Positions 6,968-13,327 are shown, counted from the stretch's first letter. The stretch: 15,120 nt of DNA from Thermococcus sp. (GCA_027001105.1 JALTMZ010000136.1:1-15120); one strand, 5' to 3'. The notes: generated from the sequence alone by a model not told the origin. A program made the numbers and translations.

Positions 6968-7426
6968 TTACCAGTCGTTCACACCACGTCCCGTTCCCTT
7001 TCCTCGGCCTTTTCCCATTCCCCTACCGTAACCTCTACCCATGCCTCTTCCTGAACCAATTCCACCACCTTCAGCTCCAAGAATTGGCTGTGTCAATTCT
7101 CCTCTGAGATAAGCCTGAACAGCTTGTTCAACCGTCATAGTTGGTGGTGCTGAGACAAACTTTATGCCTGCAGCTTGAAGAACTTGTGAGGAATTTGGAC
7201 CAAACTGCCCAGCTATAACAACATCTGCACCTTCGTTTATACAAAATTGGGCTGCTTGAATACCCGCACCTCTTGGAGCACTGTAAGCGGGGTTTTGAAC
7301 CACCTGAATATTCGTTACGCTCCCGTTCTCATCAACATCAACAATCGTGAATGTTGGAGCCCTCCCAAAGGCTTGGCTTACAAAGTCATCCAGTCCACCT
7401 TTTATGGTTGCTACAACAATTCTCAT
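6968..7426 (-). CDS. NifX/ORP-like (dinitrogenase Fe-Mo cofactor family) protein with Gly/Arg tail
   Basis: 152 aa. Residues 1 to about 112 form the RNase H-like domain of the NifX/NafY/NifB C-terminal family (COG1433; includes MTH1175 and the Desulfovibrio orange protein): MRIVVATIKGGLDDFVSQAF, GRAPTFTIVDVDENG, QNPAYSAPRGAGIQAAQ, GADVVIAGQFGPNSSQVLQA and AGIKFVSAPP. These proteins bind metal-sulfur clusters non-covalently; here only one Cys (QFCINEG) is present. Residues ~118-152 are a low-complexity tail of GRG/GMGRG units ending NDW. No nitrogenase genes are in the window, so nitrogen fixation is not implied. The start is certain: GGAGGTGA lies five bases before ATG 7426. It has its own copy of the composite promoter element (7447-7485) despite being codirectional with, and 65 nt from, the upstream 72-aa gene. 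Confidence 0.87.
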   Translation of the reverse strand: MRIVVATIKGGLDDFVSQAFGRAPTFTIVDVDENGSVTNIQVVQNPAYSAPRGAGIQAAQFCINEGADVVIAGQFGPNSSQVLQAAGIKFVSAPPTMTVEQAVQAYLRGELTQPILGAEGGGIGSGRGMGRGYGRGMGKGRGKGTGRGVNDW

Positions 7427-7446
7427 ATTCTCACCTCCGCTCAGAA

Positions 7447-7485
7447 TTAGGACAGCCTAACTTAAAAAGTTTTGCATATGCAAAA
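7447..7485 (-). promoter_or_regulatory. Composite operator/promoter of the tailed NifX-like gene
   Basis: Read on the minus strand: perfect palindrome TTTTGCATATGCAAAA (7485-7470), then TATA-like CTTTTTAAG (7469-7461), then perfect inverted repeat TTAGG-CTGT-CCTAA (7460-7447), then Shine-Dalgarno and ATG. The order matches the ATPase promoter at 309-353, and the shared CCTAATTCTG follows the second repeat in both. Repeat centres are 24 bp apart here against 28 at the ATPase promoter. A T6 run on the minus strand next to the first palindrome could also terminate the upstream 72-aa gene transcript. Confidence 0.65.
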
Positions 7486-7491
7486 AACATA

Positions 7492-7710
7492 TTAAAACCA
7501 CATTCTCGGTCTTAAAAGCTCCCTCAGCAGAAGCAAAACTACAAGGGGTATCACATACGGCGCTGCAACAAGGAACAGCTTAATTAAGACGTACAATATC
7601 GCAACTATGAACAAAAAGTCTACAATTCCAAAGAATCCACCGAACCTTCCGAAGCCCCAGAAGCTTCTTCTATGTCCCCTTCCATAGCCTCCACTCATCC
7701 ATCTCGCCAT
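7492..7710 (-). CDS. 72-aa Gly/Arg/Phe-rich membrane protein in NifX-like operon
   Basis: The first ~28 residues are rich in Gly, Arg, Phe and Trp (MARWMSGGYGRGHRRSFWGF, then GRFGGFFG). A long hydrophobic stretch follows, IVDFLFIVAILYVLIKLFLV and AAPYVIPLVVLLLLRELL, enough for two helices or a hairpin, ending RPRMWF. I know no named family. GAGGTGAT precedes ATG 7710, and the gap to the upstream NifX-like stop is 31 nt, so the two are cotranscribed. The Gly/Arg-rich N-terminus resembles the tails of both NifX-like proteins and the N-terminus of DUF134, so a role as membrane anchor for the complex is a reasonable guess. It is not an artefact: it has a strong ribosome binding site and amphipathic composition. 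Confidence 0.72.
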   Translation of the reverse strand: MARWMSGGYGRGHRRSFWGFGRFGGFFGIVDFLFIVAILYVLIKLFLVAAPYVIPLVVLLLLRELLRPRMWF

Positions 7711-7741
7711 TTTATCACCTCAAAAATGGAAAAACAGGAAA

Positions 7742-8293
7742 TCACCACCAGCCATAAAGCCACCTAAGTGTTCTCCTGCTGGGCATTCCTGTCCACGGGC
7801 AGTATCCTAAGCGAGCGCCCCATCCTCTGCCCCGACCACGGCTTCTTCCCCAACCGTAGCCAAAGCCATAAGCTGGCGGGTAAGCTGGCCCATAGGCTGG
7901 TGCTGAGGGAACTGGATATGCTGGTGCCGCAACTTGAGGCTGAGCCGTTTGAGGAGTGCCCTTAATCACGCTCTCAACGGCTTCTCTAATTGATATTCCT
8001 GGCGGGAATGTGTAAACCTTAATTCCCGCTGCTTGGATTGCTCCTAAAGCATTTGGTCCAACTGAAGGAGCAATAACTGCATCAACACCTTCATTTATGA
8101 GCATTTGCACGGCCATTGGACCTGCTCCACTGGGAGCACTAACTGCTGGATTCTGAATCGTTTTTACGTTCTTGATTTCACTGTTTTCAACTTCGATTAT
8201 AGTGAAAACTGGAGCTCTTGCAAAAACTGGTGCAATTGTGTCCTCTAATCCCCCATTAGCTGAACTTGGAACTGCAATTTTCATGCTCACCAT
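7742..8293 (-). CDS. NifX/ORP-like protein with Ala/Pro/Tyr linker and Gly/Arg-Trp tail
   Basis: 183 aa. Residues 1 to about 115 are the NifX-like RNase H-fold domain (MKIAVPSSANGGLEDTIAPV, FARAPVFTIIEVENSE, QNPAVSAPSGAGPMAVQMLI, NEGVDAVIAPSVGPNA). Then comes a linker with APAY-type repeats (VAAPAYPVPSAPAYGPAYPP), and a tail GWGRSRGRGRGWGARLGYCP followed by a basic Trp-rich end (RRTLRWLYGWW). The tail resembles small DUF5320-type Gly/Arg proteins that accompany NifX-like genes in other anaerobes, which suggests an old fusion. The start at 8293 (MVSMKIAV) has GGAGGTG six bases upstream; ATG codons at 8299 and 8284 are alternatives. A longer reading from GTG 8332 would run through the palindromic operator and is rejected. 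First gene of the operon with the 72-aa membrane protein. Confidence 0.86.
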   Translation of the reverse strand: MVSMKIAVPSSANGGLEDTIAPVFARAPVFTIIEVENSEIKNVKTIQNPAVSAPSGAGPMAVQMLINEGVDAVIAPSVGPNALGAIQAAGIKVYTFPPGISIREAVESVIKGTPQTAQPQVAAPAYPVPSAPAYGPAYPPAYGFGYGWGRSRGRGRGWGARLGYCPWTGMPSRRTLRWLYGWW

Positions 8294-8316
8294 GCTCATC
8301 ACCTCCCAATTTTCTA

Positions 8317-8362
8317 TTTTGTGCATATGCACAAAATCTTAAAAGCTTTTCGGTTGACCTAA
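8317..8362. promoter_or_regulatory. Composite operator between NifX-like operon and hef
   Basis: A perfect 20-bp palindrome TTTTGTGCATATGCACAAAA (8317-8336), then a TATA-like core readable both ways (CTTAAAAG, 8338-8345), then TTCGG-TTGA-CCTAA (8349-8362), one mismatch from the TTAGG-N4-CCTAA repeat. In the plus direction it aligns almost base for base with 315-353. For the minus-strand NifX-like gene the core TTTTAAGA serves as TATA, placing the 20-bp palindrome between TATA and ribosome binding site, a repressor-like position. For hef the element lies just upstream of a separate TATA. Confidence 0.65.
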
Positions 8363-8370
8363 CATACTGG

Positions 8371-8380
8371 TTTATAAATA
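8371..8380 (+). promoter_or_regulatory. TATA box of hef
   Basis: TTTATAAATA, a near-consensus archaeal TATA, with its centre about 26 nt before ATG 8402. The hef transcript would be leaderless or have a leader of a few bases, consistent with the weak ribosome binding site. Confidence 0.7.
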
Positions 8381-8401
8381 TACGAAGAGAAGATAATTGA
8401 G

Positions 8402-10726
8402 ATGGGCATGTACTTGCGGAGAGATTTAATCCAACCTCGTATCTATCAGGAAGTCATCTATGCTAAGTGCAAGGATAAGAATAGCTTAATTGTTCTCCCA
8501 ACCGGTTTAGGAAAAACACTCATTGCAATGATGATTGCTGATTATAGACTGTCAAAATACGGTGGGAAGGTTCTAATGCTTGCTCCCACGAAACCCCTTA
8601 CTCTTCAGCACAGAGAAAGCTTCGTTAGGCTTTTTAACCTGCCACCTGAGAAAATCAATGTTTTAACTGGTGAGCTCTCACCAGAGCAACGAGCCAAAAT
8701 CTGGGAGAGGAGCATAATCATCACGGCAACTCCTCAAACGATTGAAAATGATCTCCTCGTTGGGAGAATAAGTTTAAAAGATGTTGTTCTGCTTGTATTC
8801 GATGAAGCTCATAGAGCTGTTGGCAACTATGCATATGTTTACATTGCCAAAGAATACATGCAGCAGGCGAATCATCCCCTCATTTTGGGTCTAACTGCCT
8901 CACCGGGTAATGATGAAGAGAAAATAAGACAAGTTCTAAAGAATTTGTACATCGAGCATGTTGAAGTGAGAACTGAAAGCTCTCCAGATGTTAGACCTTA
9001 TGTTCAGGGCGTAAGATTTGAGTGGATTAAAGTTGAACTGCCCGGGATTTACAAGGAAGTTAGAAAGCTCTTGAGGGAAATGCTTAAAGATGCCCTAAAA
9101 CCTTTAGCTGAAGCTGGCTTAGTTGATTCCTACTCTCCAGACATACCAAAGAAGGATGTCCTCAAAGCGGGGCAGATAATCAATGCCGAAGTTGCAAAAG
9201 GTAATTATGAAGTTGGAAAACTCATGCTCCATCAAGCTAAAGCTATGAAGCTTCACCATGCCATTGAGCTTTTGGAGACGCAGGGATTAACAGCACTGAG
9301 AGCTTATTTAAAAAAGCTTTACGAAGAGAGGAAAACAAAATCAAATAAAGAGCTCATGAGCGATCCAAGAATGAAGAAGGCAATATCACTTCTAATTCAA
9401 GCCAGAGATTTAGGGTTGGATCATCCAAAAATGGACAAACTAAAAGAGCTTATAGAAGAGCAGCTTGAGAAAAAACCTAACTCAAAAATAATTGTTTTCA
9501 CAAACTATAGAGACACTGCGAAGAAAATAGTTAAAGAGTTAGTTGATATGGGGATTAAAGTTTCACGTTTTGTCGGACAAGCAAGCAGAGAGAATGACAA
9601 GGGAATGAGCCAGAAGAAGCAGAAAGAAATCCTTGACCTCTTCTCTCAAGGGATATTCAACGTTCTGGTGGCTACAAGTGTTGGTGAAGAAGGTCTGGAT
9701 GTTCCAGAAGTAGATTTGGTTGTATTCTATGAGCCGGTGCCCTCAGCAATTAGAAGCATACAAAGAAGAGGAAGGACCGGAAGGCACAAGCCCGGCAGAG
9801 TTGTGATTTTAATGGCAAAAGGAACGAGGGACGAAGCATACTACTGGAGTTCAAGGCACAAAGAAAAGCAGATGATTGCCGTCCTTAAGAAGGTGAGTGA
9901 GATGGTTAAAAAAGAAAAACAAGCTTCCCTTTTGGGATTTGTCAAGCCCAAAAAGGAGGAAGAAAAAGGGGAAATTATTGCTGAAGAAGAGAAAGAACAG
10001 CAGAAAGCCGAAGTTTCAAAGGAGGATGTTTATGAGAAACTTCCAGTTAAGCCAATTTTTGTGAAAAAGCCTAAAGGGATCGTTGTCTATGTTGATTCCC
10101 GTGAGCTGAAGAGTCAAGTGCCTAAATACCTCAAGGAACTTGGAGCCCACATTGAAGTCAAAACTCTGGATGTTGGCGACTACATAGTTAGCGAGGATGT
10201 AGCCGTTGAGAGGAAGTCAGCGAATGATTTCATTCAGTCCATAATTGACGGCCGTCTTTTTGACCAAGTGAAGAGGTTAACAGAGGCATATGCAAGACCT
10301 GTGATAATCATTGAGGGGCAGCTTTATGGGATTAGGAATGTTCATCCCAATGCAATTAGAGGGGCTTTAGCTGCCGTAACCATTGATTGGGGCGTGCCAA
10401 TCCTATTTTCTGCTGATGCTAAAGAGACAGCACAGTTCATCTACTTAATTGCAAAGAGAGAGCAGGAGGAGAGGAAAAAGGAAGTTGCTGTTAGGAGCGA
10501 GAAGAAAGCGTTGACTTTAGCGGACAGGCAGAGGCTGATAGTTGAAGGCTTGCCCTATGTTTCAGCAACTTTAGCGAAGCGTTTGCTTAGGCATTTTGGA
10601 AGCGTTGAAAGGGTTTTCACAGCAAAAGAAAGTGAACTCATGGAAGTCGAAGGCATTGGAGAGAAAATAGCAAGGGAGATTAGGAGGGTTATTACTGCTC
10701 CTTATGTAGAGGATGAAAATGAGTAA
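8402..10726 (+). CDS. hef: Hef: archaeal FANCM-like helicase / XPF-like structure-specific nuclease
   Basis: 774 aa, in line with the Pyrococcus protein. It processes stalled or forked DNA and Holliday-like structures. The helicase part is SF2: Walker A PTGLGKT (33-39, Lys38), DEAH (134-137), TASPG, an arch-like helical insertion (about 215-330), then FTNYRDTAKKIV, VATSVGEEGLDVPEVDLVV and motif VI QRRGRTGR. A charged Lys/Glu linker (about 520-555) leads to the XPF-type nuclease: VVYVDSREL, GD at 592-593 and ERK at 603-605, the GDXnERKX3D site intact; then two helix-hairpin-helix motifs (LPYVSATLAKRLLRHFGSVE and VEGIGEKIAREIRRVI). No intein. ATG 8408 (MYLRRDLIQPR) is an alternative start matching the Pyrococcus N-terminus as I recall it. 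Divergent from the NifX-like operon, sharing a regulatory region. Confidence 0.97.
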   Translation: MGMYLRRDLIQPRIYQEVIYAKCKDKNSLIVLPTGLGKTLIAMMIADYRLSKYGGKVLMLAPTKPLTLQHRESFVRLFNLPPEKINVLTGELSPEQRAKIWERSIIITATPQTIENDLLVGRISLKDVVLLVFDEAHRAVGNYAYVYIAKEYMQQANHPLILGLTASPGNDEEKIRQVLKNLYIEHVEVRTESSPDVRPYVQGVRFEWIKVELPGIYKEVRKLLREMLKDALKPLAEAGLVDSYSPDIPKKDVLKAGQIINAEVAKGNYEVGKLMLHQAKAMKLHHAIELLETQGLTALRAYLKKLYEERKTKSNKELMSDPRMKKAISLLIQARDLGLDHPKMDKLKELIEEQLEKKPNSKIIVFTNYRDTAKKIVKELVDMGIKVSRFVGQASRENDKGMSQKKQKEILDLFSQGIFNVLVATSVGEEGLDVPEVDLVVFYEPVPSAIRSIQRRGRTGRHKPGRVVILMAKGTRDEAYYWSSRHKEKQMIAVLKKVSEMVKKEKQASLLGFVKPKKEEEKGEIIAEEEKEQQKAEVSKEDVYEKLPVKPIFVKKPKGIVVYVDSRELKSQVPKYLKELGAHIEVKTLDVGDYIVSEDVAVERKSANDFIQSIIDGRLFDQVKRLTEAYARPVIIIEGQLYGIRNVHPNAIRGALAAVTIDWGVPILFSADAKETAQFIYLIAKREQEERKKEVAVRSEKKALTLADRQRLIVEGLPYVSATLAKRLLRHFGSVERVFTAKESELMEVEGIGEKIAREIRRVITAPYVEDENE

Positions 10727-10729
10727 ATG

Positions 10730-10796
10730 TGCCCCGGGGGAGCGGAGGGAACTCACAGCTCGCCTCCACGCTCATTCCCCACGGTTGCCCGGGGCA
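10730..10796. ncRNA. GC-rich long hairpin, probable structured RNA
   Basis: Starting 4 nt after the hef stop, 65 bases (10731-10795) contain 48 G+C in an otherwise AT-rich intergenic. The ends pair as TGCCCCGGG (10730-10738) with CCCGGGGCA (10788-10796); inside, GAGCG (10740-10744) pairs with CGCTC and GAGG with CCTC. On the minus strand the apical part folds further (GAGCT-GTG-AGTTC with one G-U pair that becomes A-C on the plus strand), and ACA follows the closing stem, loosely like an archaeal H/ACA guide RNA; a clear kink-turn and guide pocket are not visible. C/D boxes are absent and it is not a tRNA. The alternative is a processed 3' structure of the hef mRNA. Strand not settled. Confidence 0.5.
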
Positions 10797-10887
10797 TTAT
10801 AAATTCCACGCATTCAAACTTAAGCTTTTTTCATAACCATTGGGAATATTCATGAAGAAGGGTAATAATCATGGCTCATGAAAAAGG

Positions 10888-10895
10888 TTATATAA
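10888..10895 (+). promoter_or_regulatory. TATA box for the small protein at 10928
   Basis: TTATATAA preceded by the purine-rich AAAAAGG, a good BRE/TATA pair; the expected transcript start near 10915-10918 leaves a leader that just includes the GGTG ribosome binding site at 10918. Confidence 0.6.
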
Positions 10896-10927
10896 GGCTT
10901 CTTTCTTAAAATAAAATGGTGATATGC

Positions 10928-11167
10928 ATGAAAATCGTTGAATTAGACATTAGGCTTCCATATGATAAAAGAGGAAAAATTCTAAGCAGGTTATGTGATA
11001 GGGTTAGGGGTAAGATTAAGGATATACACTTCTTCCCACCCACAGCTTCTGGAATAAGCGAAATAAGAATGGAAGTTGAGACTGAAAACGTTCAAAAACT
11101 TCTCCAAGACTTGAAAAAGATCATAAAAGAAGGGAAAATAAGCTTCAAAGTCCTGGCTGAGGCTTAA
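10928..11167 (+). CDS. 79-aa conserved-looking protein, unknown function
   Basis: 79 aa: MKIVELDIRLPYDKRGKILS (strand-helix), VRGKIKDIHFFPPTASGISE (strand-turn), IRMEVETENVQKLLQDLKKI (strand-helix) and a final strand ISFKVLAEA. The beta-alpha-beta-beta-alpha-beta order suggests a ferredoxin-like or ACT-type fold, but no ligand motif is visible and I do not recognise a family. The start ATG 10928 has GGTG six bases upstream; the in-frame GTG at 10919 lies inside that site. It has its own TATA and is a single-gene unit, converging on the M55 gene so tightly that the two stop codons overlap in TTAA at 11164-11167. Confidence 0.7.
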   Translation: MKIVELDIRLPYDKRGKILSRLCDRVRGKIKDIHFFPPTASGISEIRMEVETENVQKLLQDLKKIIKEGKISFKVLAEA

Positions 11168-12006
11168 CGCTGGACTATTGCCCTAACTCCTGCCGCTGCA
11201 AACACTAAAAGTTCAAAAAGCTTGTATGCCTCTTCTACATTCTTTGCTTCAAATTCCACAGTTTTTCCATCAACCCTCTTCACAGTAGGTAAGAGCTCAG
11301 CCGTGTCTGCCATCTCACTTCCTAAGAAACGAAGCTTGACTTTCACAGGTTCTTCTGTTTTTAACGGTTTAGCTTCTCCACGCTTAAACTTTTCAACAGC
11401 TCTGTCTACTGCCTCCCTTAACTCCTTTTCAAGCTTCGCTAAGCTTGGACTTTTGGCTGAGTACCTTGATAGAGCGTTTTTGAAAATAACTCCTTCAGCC
11501 CAAGGGGTGAAGCTTTTCACGTCTTCTTCAATCAGCTTTGCATCTCCCCCAACAAGAACAACTGGAATGTCCCATTCGCCCAAGAGGTAGCTGTTGAGCA
11601 AGAACTCACTCACCTTAACCCCATTTATCTTGAGATAATCAACTGTTGCACCACTGTAAGTGTGATCAAAGGTTGCATAGGGAGTTCCAGCTTTTGCATG
11701 ATAGCCCAAGAACATTGCTATGTCACTCCCCTTAGCAAAAGCCACCATGCTTAAAGGCCTTGGAAATCCTCTCACAAGCTCAACATATTCCGGCAGTTCT
11801 TCAACTAAGAGGTTGACCATGGGGCCATGACTGTCTGCTATAACAATGTCATCAAAACCTTTTTCATGAAGTGTCTCTGCAACAATCAACGTTATCTTGG
11901 TTGCTATCTTTCTTGCCTCATTATATAAGGCTCCTTTAACAAAGAGATGCTCTCTGCTGACGACAAAAGGCATGCCCTCTAAATCTATGGAGATAAAGGC
12001 TTTCAT
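11164..12006 (-). CDS. M55 family D-aminopeptidase-like protein (DppA-like)
   Basis: 280 aa. All metal and catalytic positions of the DppA fold are visible: Asp8 and Glu10 (SIDLEG), His60 (ADSHG), His103 (GYHA), the proposed nucleophile/base His115 (DHTYSG) and Glu134 (VSEFLLN), spaced as in Bacillus DppA. The family are zinc peptidases forming decamers that release D-Ala or other residues from short peptides; the substrate in Thermococcales is unknown, and recycling of peptides as carbon source is likely. The start ATG 12006 is chosen because GGTG lies six bases upstream; earlier TTG/GTG/ATG codons (12018-12012) overlap that site. It follows GGGP synthase by 57 nt on the same strand, so it may be the last gene of that operon. 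Confidence 0.85.
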   Translation of the reverse strand: MKAFISIDLEGMPFVVSREHLFVKGALYNEARKIATKITLIVAETLHEKGFDDIVIADSHGPMVNLLVEELPEYVELVRGFPRPLSMVAFAKGSDIAMFLGYHAKAGTPYATFDHTYSGATVDYLKINGVKVSEFLLNSYLLGEWDIPVVLVGGDAKLIEEDVKSFTPWAEGVIFKNALSRYSAKSPSLAKLEKELREAVDRAVEKFKRGEAKPLKTEEPVKVKLRFLGSEMADTAELLPTVKRVDGKTVEFEAKNVEEAYKLFELLVFAAAGVRAIVQR

Positions 12007-12063
12007 TTGCATCACCAAGATATATATCGAAACGGTAAAAGAAAAGTTTTGTGGTGAAAGGAT

Positions 12064-12825
12064 TCAGCCTTTAACACCTTTAATTAAACTTTCAAGCCTC
12101 TTTCTTGCTTCTTCCAAAGAACCAGCCTTTTCAATAGCTGTCCCAGTAACAATGATATCTGCCCCGCTCTGGGCAACTTCCTTGGCATCTTCATAAGTTC
12201 TTATTCCACCCCCTACTATGAGTGGAACATCGATAACGCTCTTGACAACCCTGATCATCTCATTTGGAACATGCTCTGGTGCACCGCTTCCAGCCTCAAG
12301 GTACACCAATCTCATCCCCAAATATTGGCCAGCCAAAGCATAAGCTGCTGCTATCTTTGGCTTGTGTCTGGGAATTGGCTTTGCATCTCCAACCCAGCCG
12401 ACAGTTTCACCCGGTTCAATTATTAAGTAAGCCATCGGAATCGGCTCAATCCCATATCTTTTTACGGTAAATGCACCTAAAGCCTGAGCACCCGTAATGA
12501 AGAATGGATTTCTTGAATTGAGGAGGCTCATGAAGAATATTGCATCAGCATATTTCGTAATTCCTCCATGTGAGCCGGGAAAGAGTATTACGGGCAGAGA
12601 AGAGCTTTCTTTTATTGCTTTGACTACTTCATCAAGAACCTCGCCTTCAGCGCCAGTTGAGCCTCCGACCATTACTGCATCTACTCCAACTTTCTCGCAC
12701 ATCTGAGCTATTTTTGAAGCTTCTTCTGGTGAGACATCATCCGGATCAAGCAGAACAAAGTGCAGCTTTTCCTTTTCAAGCTTTTCGTGAATATATGATT
12801 CAACCTTTCCGAGCTTCAGTTTCAT
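12064..12825 (-). CDS. Geranylgeranylglyceryl phosphate synthase (GGGPS)
   Basis: 253 aa, a TIM-barrel prenyltransferase that joins geranylgeranyl diphosphate to sn-glycerol-1-phosphate, forming the first ether bond of archaeal membrane lipids. Seen: Asp27/Asp29 (LLDPDD, Mg/diphosphate side), VGGSTG (53-58), EAGSGAPE (177-184), and the glycerol-phosphate binding loops VGGGIR (204-209) and TGTAIE (227-232). Length fits group II GGGPS of euryarchaea. ATG 12825 has GGAGG upstream and overlaps the stop of the Uri-type gene in ATGA (12822-12825), so the two are translationally coupled. The membrane-lipid role is not obviously related to its operon partners. Confidence 0.95.
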   Translation of the reverse strand: MKLKLGKVESYIHEKLEKEKLHFVLLDPDDVSPEEASKIAQMCEKVGVDAVMVGGSTGAEGEVLDEVVKAIKESSSLPVILFPGSHGGITKYADAIFFMSLLNSRNPFFITGAQALGAFTVKRYGIEPIPMAYLIIEPGETVGWVGDAKPIPRHKPKIAAAYALAGQYLGMRLVYLEAGSGAPEHVPNEMIRVVKSVIDVPLIVGGGIRTYEDAKEVAQSGADIIVTGTAIEKAGSLEEARKRLESLIKGVKG

Positions 12826-13265
12826 TTCTCTCCCTCCAATTCTCTAACTTCATTGGGGCTTTTAACACTTTTCCACTTCAGTCCCAATTTTCTGAGAATA
12901 GTGGTCAAGATTTCATCCGGCTCATCTTTGAAATAATAGAGGTTTGAGTTTATTTTCAAATCACTTGCACCAAATCCTTCAATGGGCTTTCCAAATTTAG
13001 AAACCTCCATTGAGAGTTCCTTTTCGATCTTTGCATCACTTGGAATTAAGTAAGCCCTCAGAAGCTCGGATTCTTTAAGAAGAAAATCAATATGCCAGTG
13101 GAGCTTTTTGTCTTTTTTAAAGTGTCGCTCAACTCTTTTCTCAATGGAGTTCATTGCGGAGCCCACATAAACGTAATATCCTGCTTTAAGAGGGAACTCT
13201 TTTCTTTTGGTTCGTACAATCACGTCTCTTTCGACTTTAATGACTAAGAAATATGAGCCTCTCAT
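12822..13265 (-). CDS. Uri-superfamily GIY-YIG/DUF123 protein
   Basis: 147 aa. The GIY-YIG-like pattern GYYVYVGSA (29-37), Arg44 in RVERHF, His48, and the family-typical KLHWHIDFLL (54-63) identify a DUF123/COG1833 'Uri superfamily' protein, elsewhere found fused to endonuclease III. A nuclease role is inferred from the fold; whether the archaeal stand-alone proteins cut DNA is not established. First gene of the operon with GGGPS. AAGGTGG lies before ATG 13265. It is divergent from the DUF2095 gene across a 62-nt region with one obvious TATA. Confidence 0.83.
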   Translation of the reverse strand: MRGSYFLVIKVERDVIVRTKRKEFPLKAGYYVYVGSAMNSIEKRVERHFKKDKKLHWHIDFLLKESELLRAYLIPSDAKIEKELSMEVSKFGKPIEGFGASDLKINSNLYYFKDEPDEILTTILRKLGLKWKSVKSPNEVRELEGEK

Positions 13266-13287
13266 AATACCACCTTATCAAAGAAGG

Positions 13288-13297
13288 TTTTATAAAC
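13288..13297. promoter_or_regulatory. Near-palindromic TATA between divergent genes
   Basis: TTTTATAAAC reads GTTTATAAAA on the other strand, a good TATA both ways. It is centred about 35 nt before the DUF2095 ATG and about 27 nt before the Uri-type ATG. It is the only clear TATA in the 62-nt gap, so both genes may use it, although the minus-strand distance would trim that gene's ribosome binding site. Confidence 0.5.
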
Positions 13298-13327
13298 TAA
13301 CCTCCAACCCATTATTAGGTGGAATTA

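Noticed and set aside
8294..8332. Longer start (MHMHKIEN...) for the 183-aa NifX-like protein
   Set aside because: It begins inside the perfect palindromic operator, and a proper GGAGGTG site serves ATG 8293.
6968..8332. Nitrogen fixation genes
   Set aside because: The NifX-like domain family is widespread in non-fixing anaerobes; no nifH, nifD, nifK or nifB is present.
10280..10300. GCATATGC within hef as a further operator copy
   Set aside because: It is in coding sequence, lacks the A/T arms and has no neighbouring TATA or TTAGG-N4-CCTAA repeat.
10727..10800. tRNA or C/D box sRNA at the GC-rich hairpin
   Set aside because: No T-loop, anticodon stem or acceptor layout of a tRNA, and no RTGATGA/CTGA boxes on either strand.
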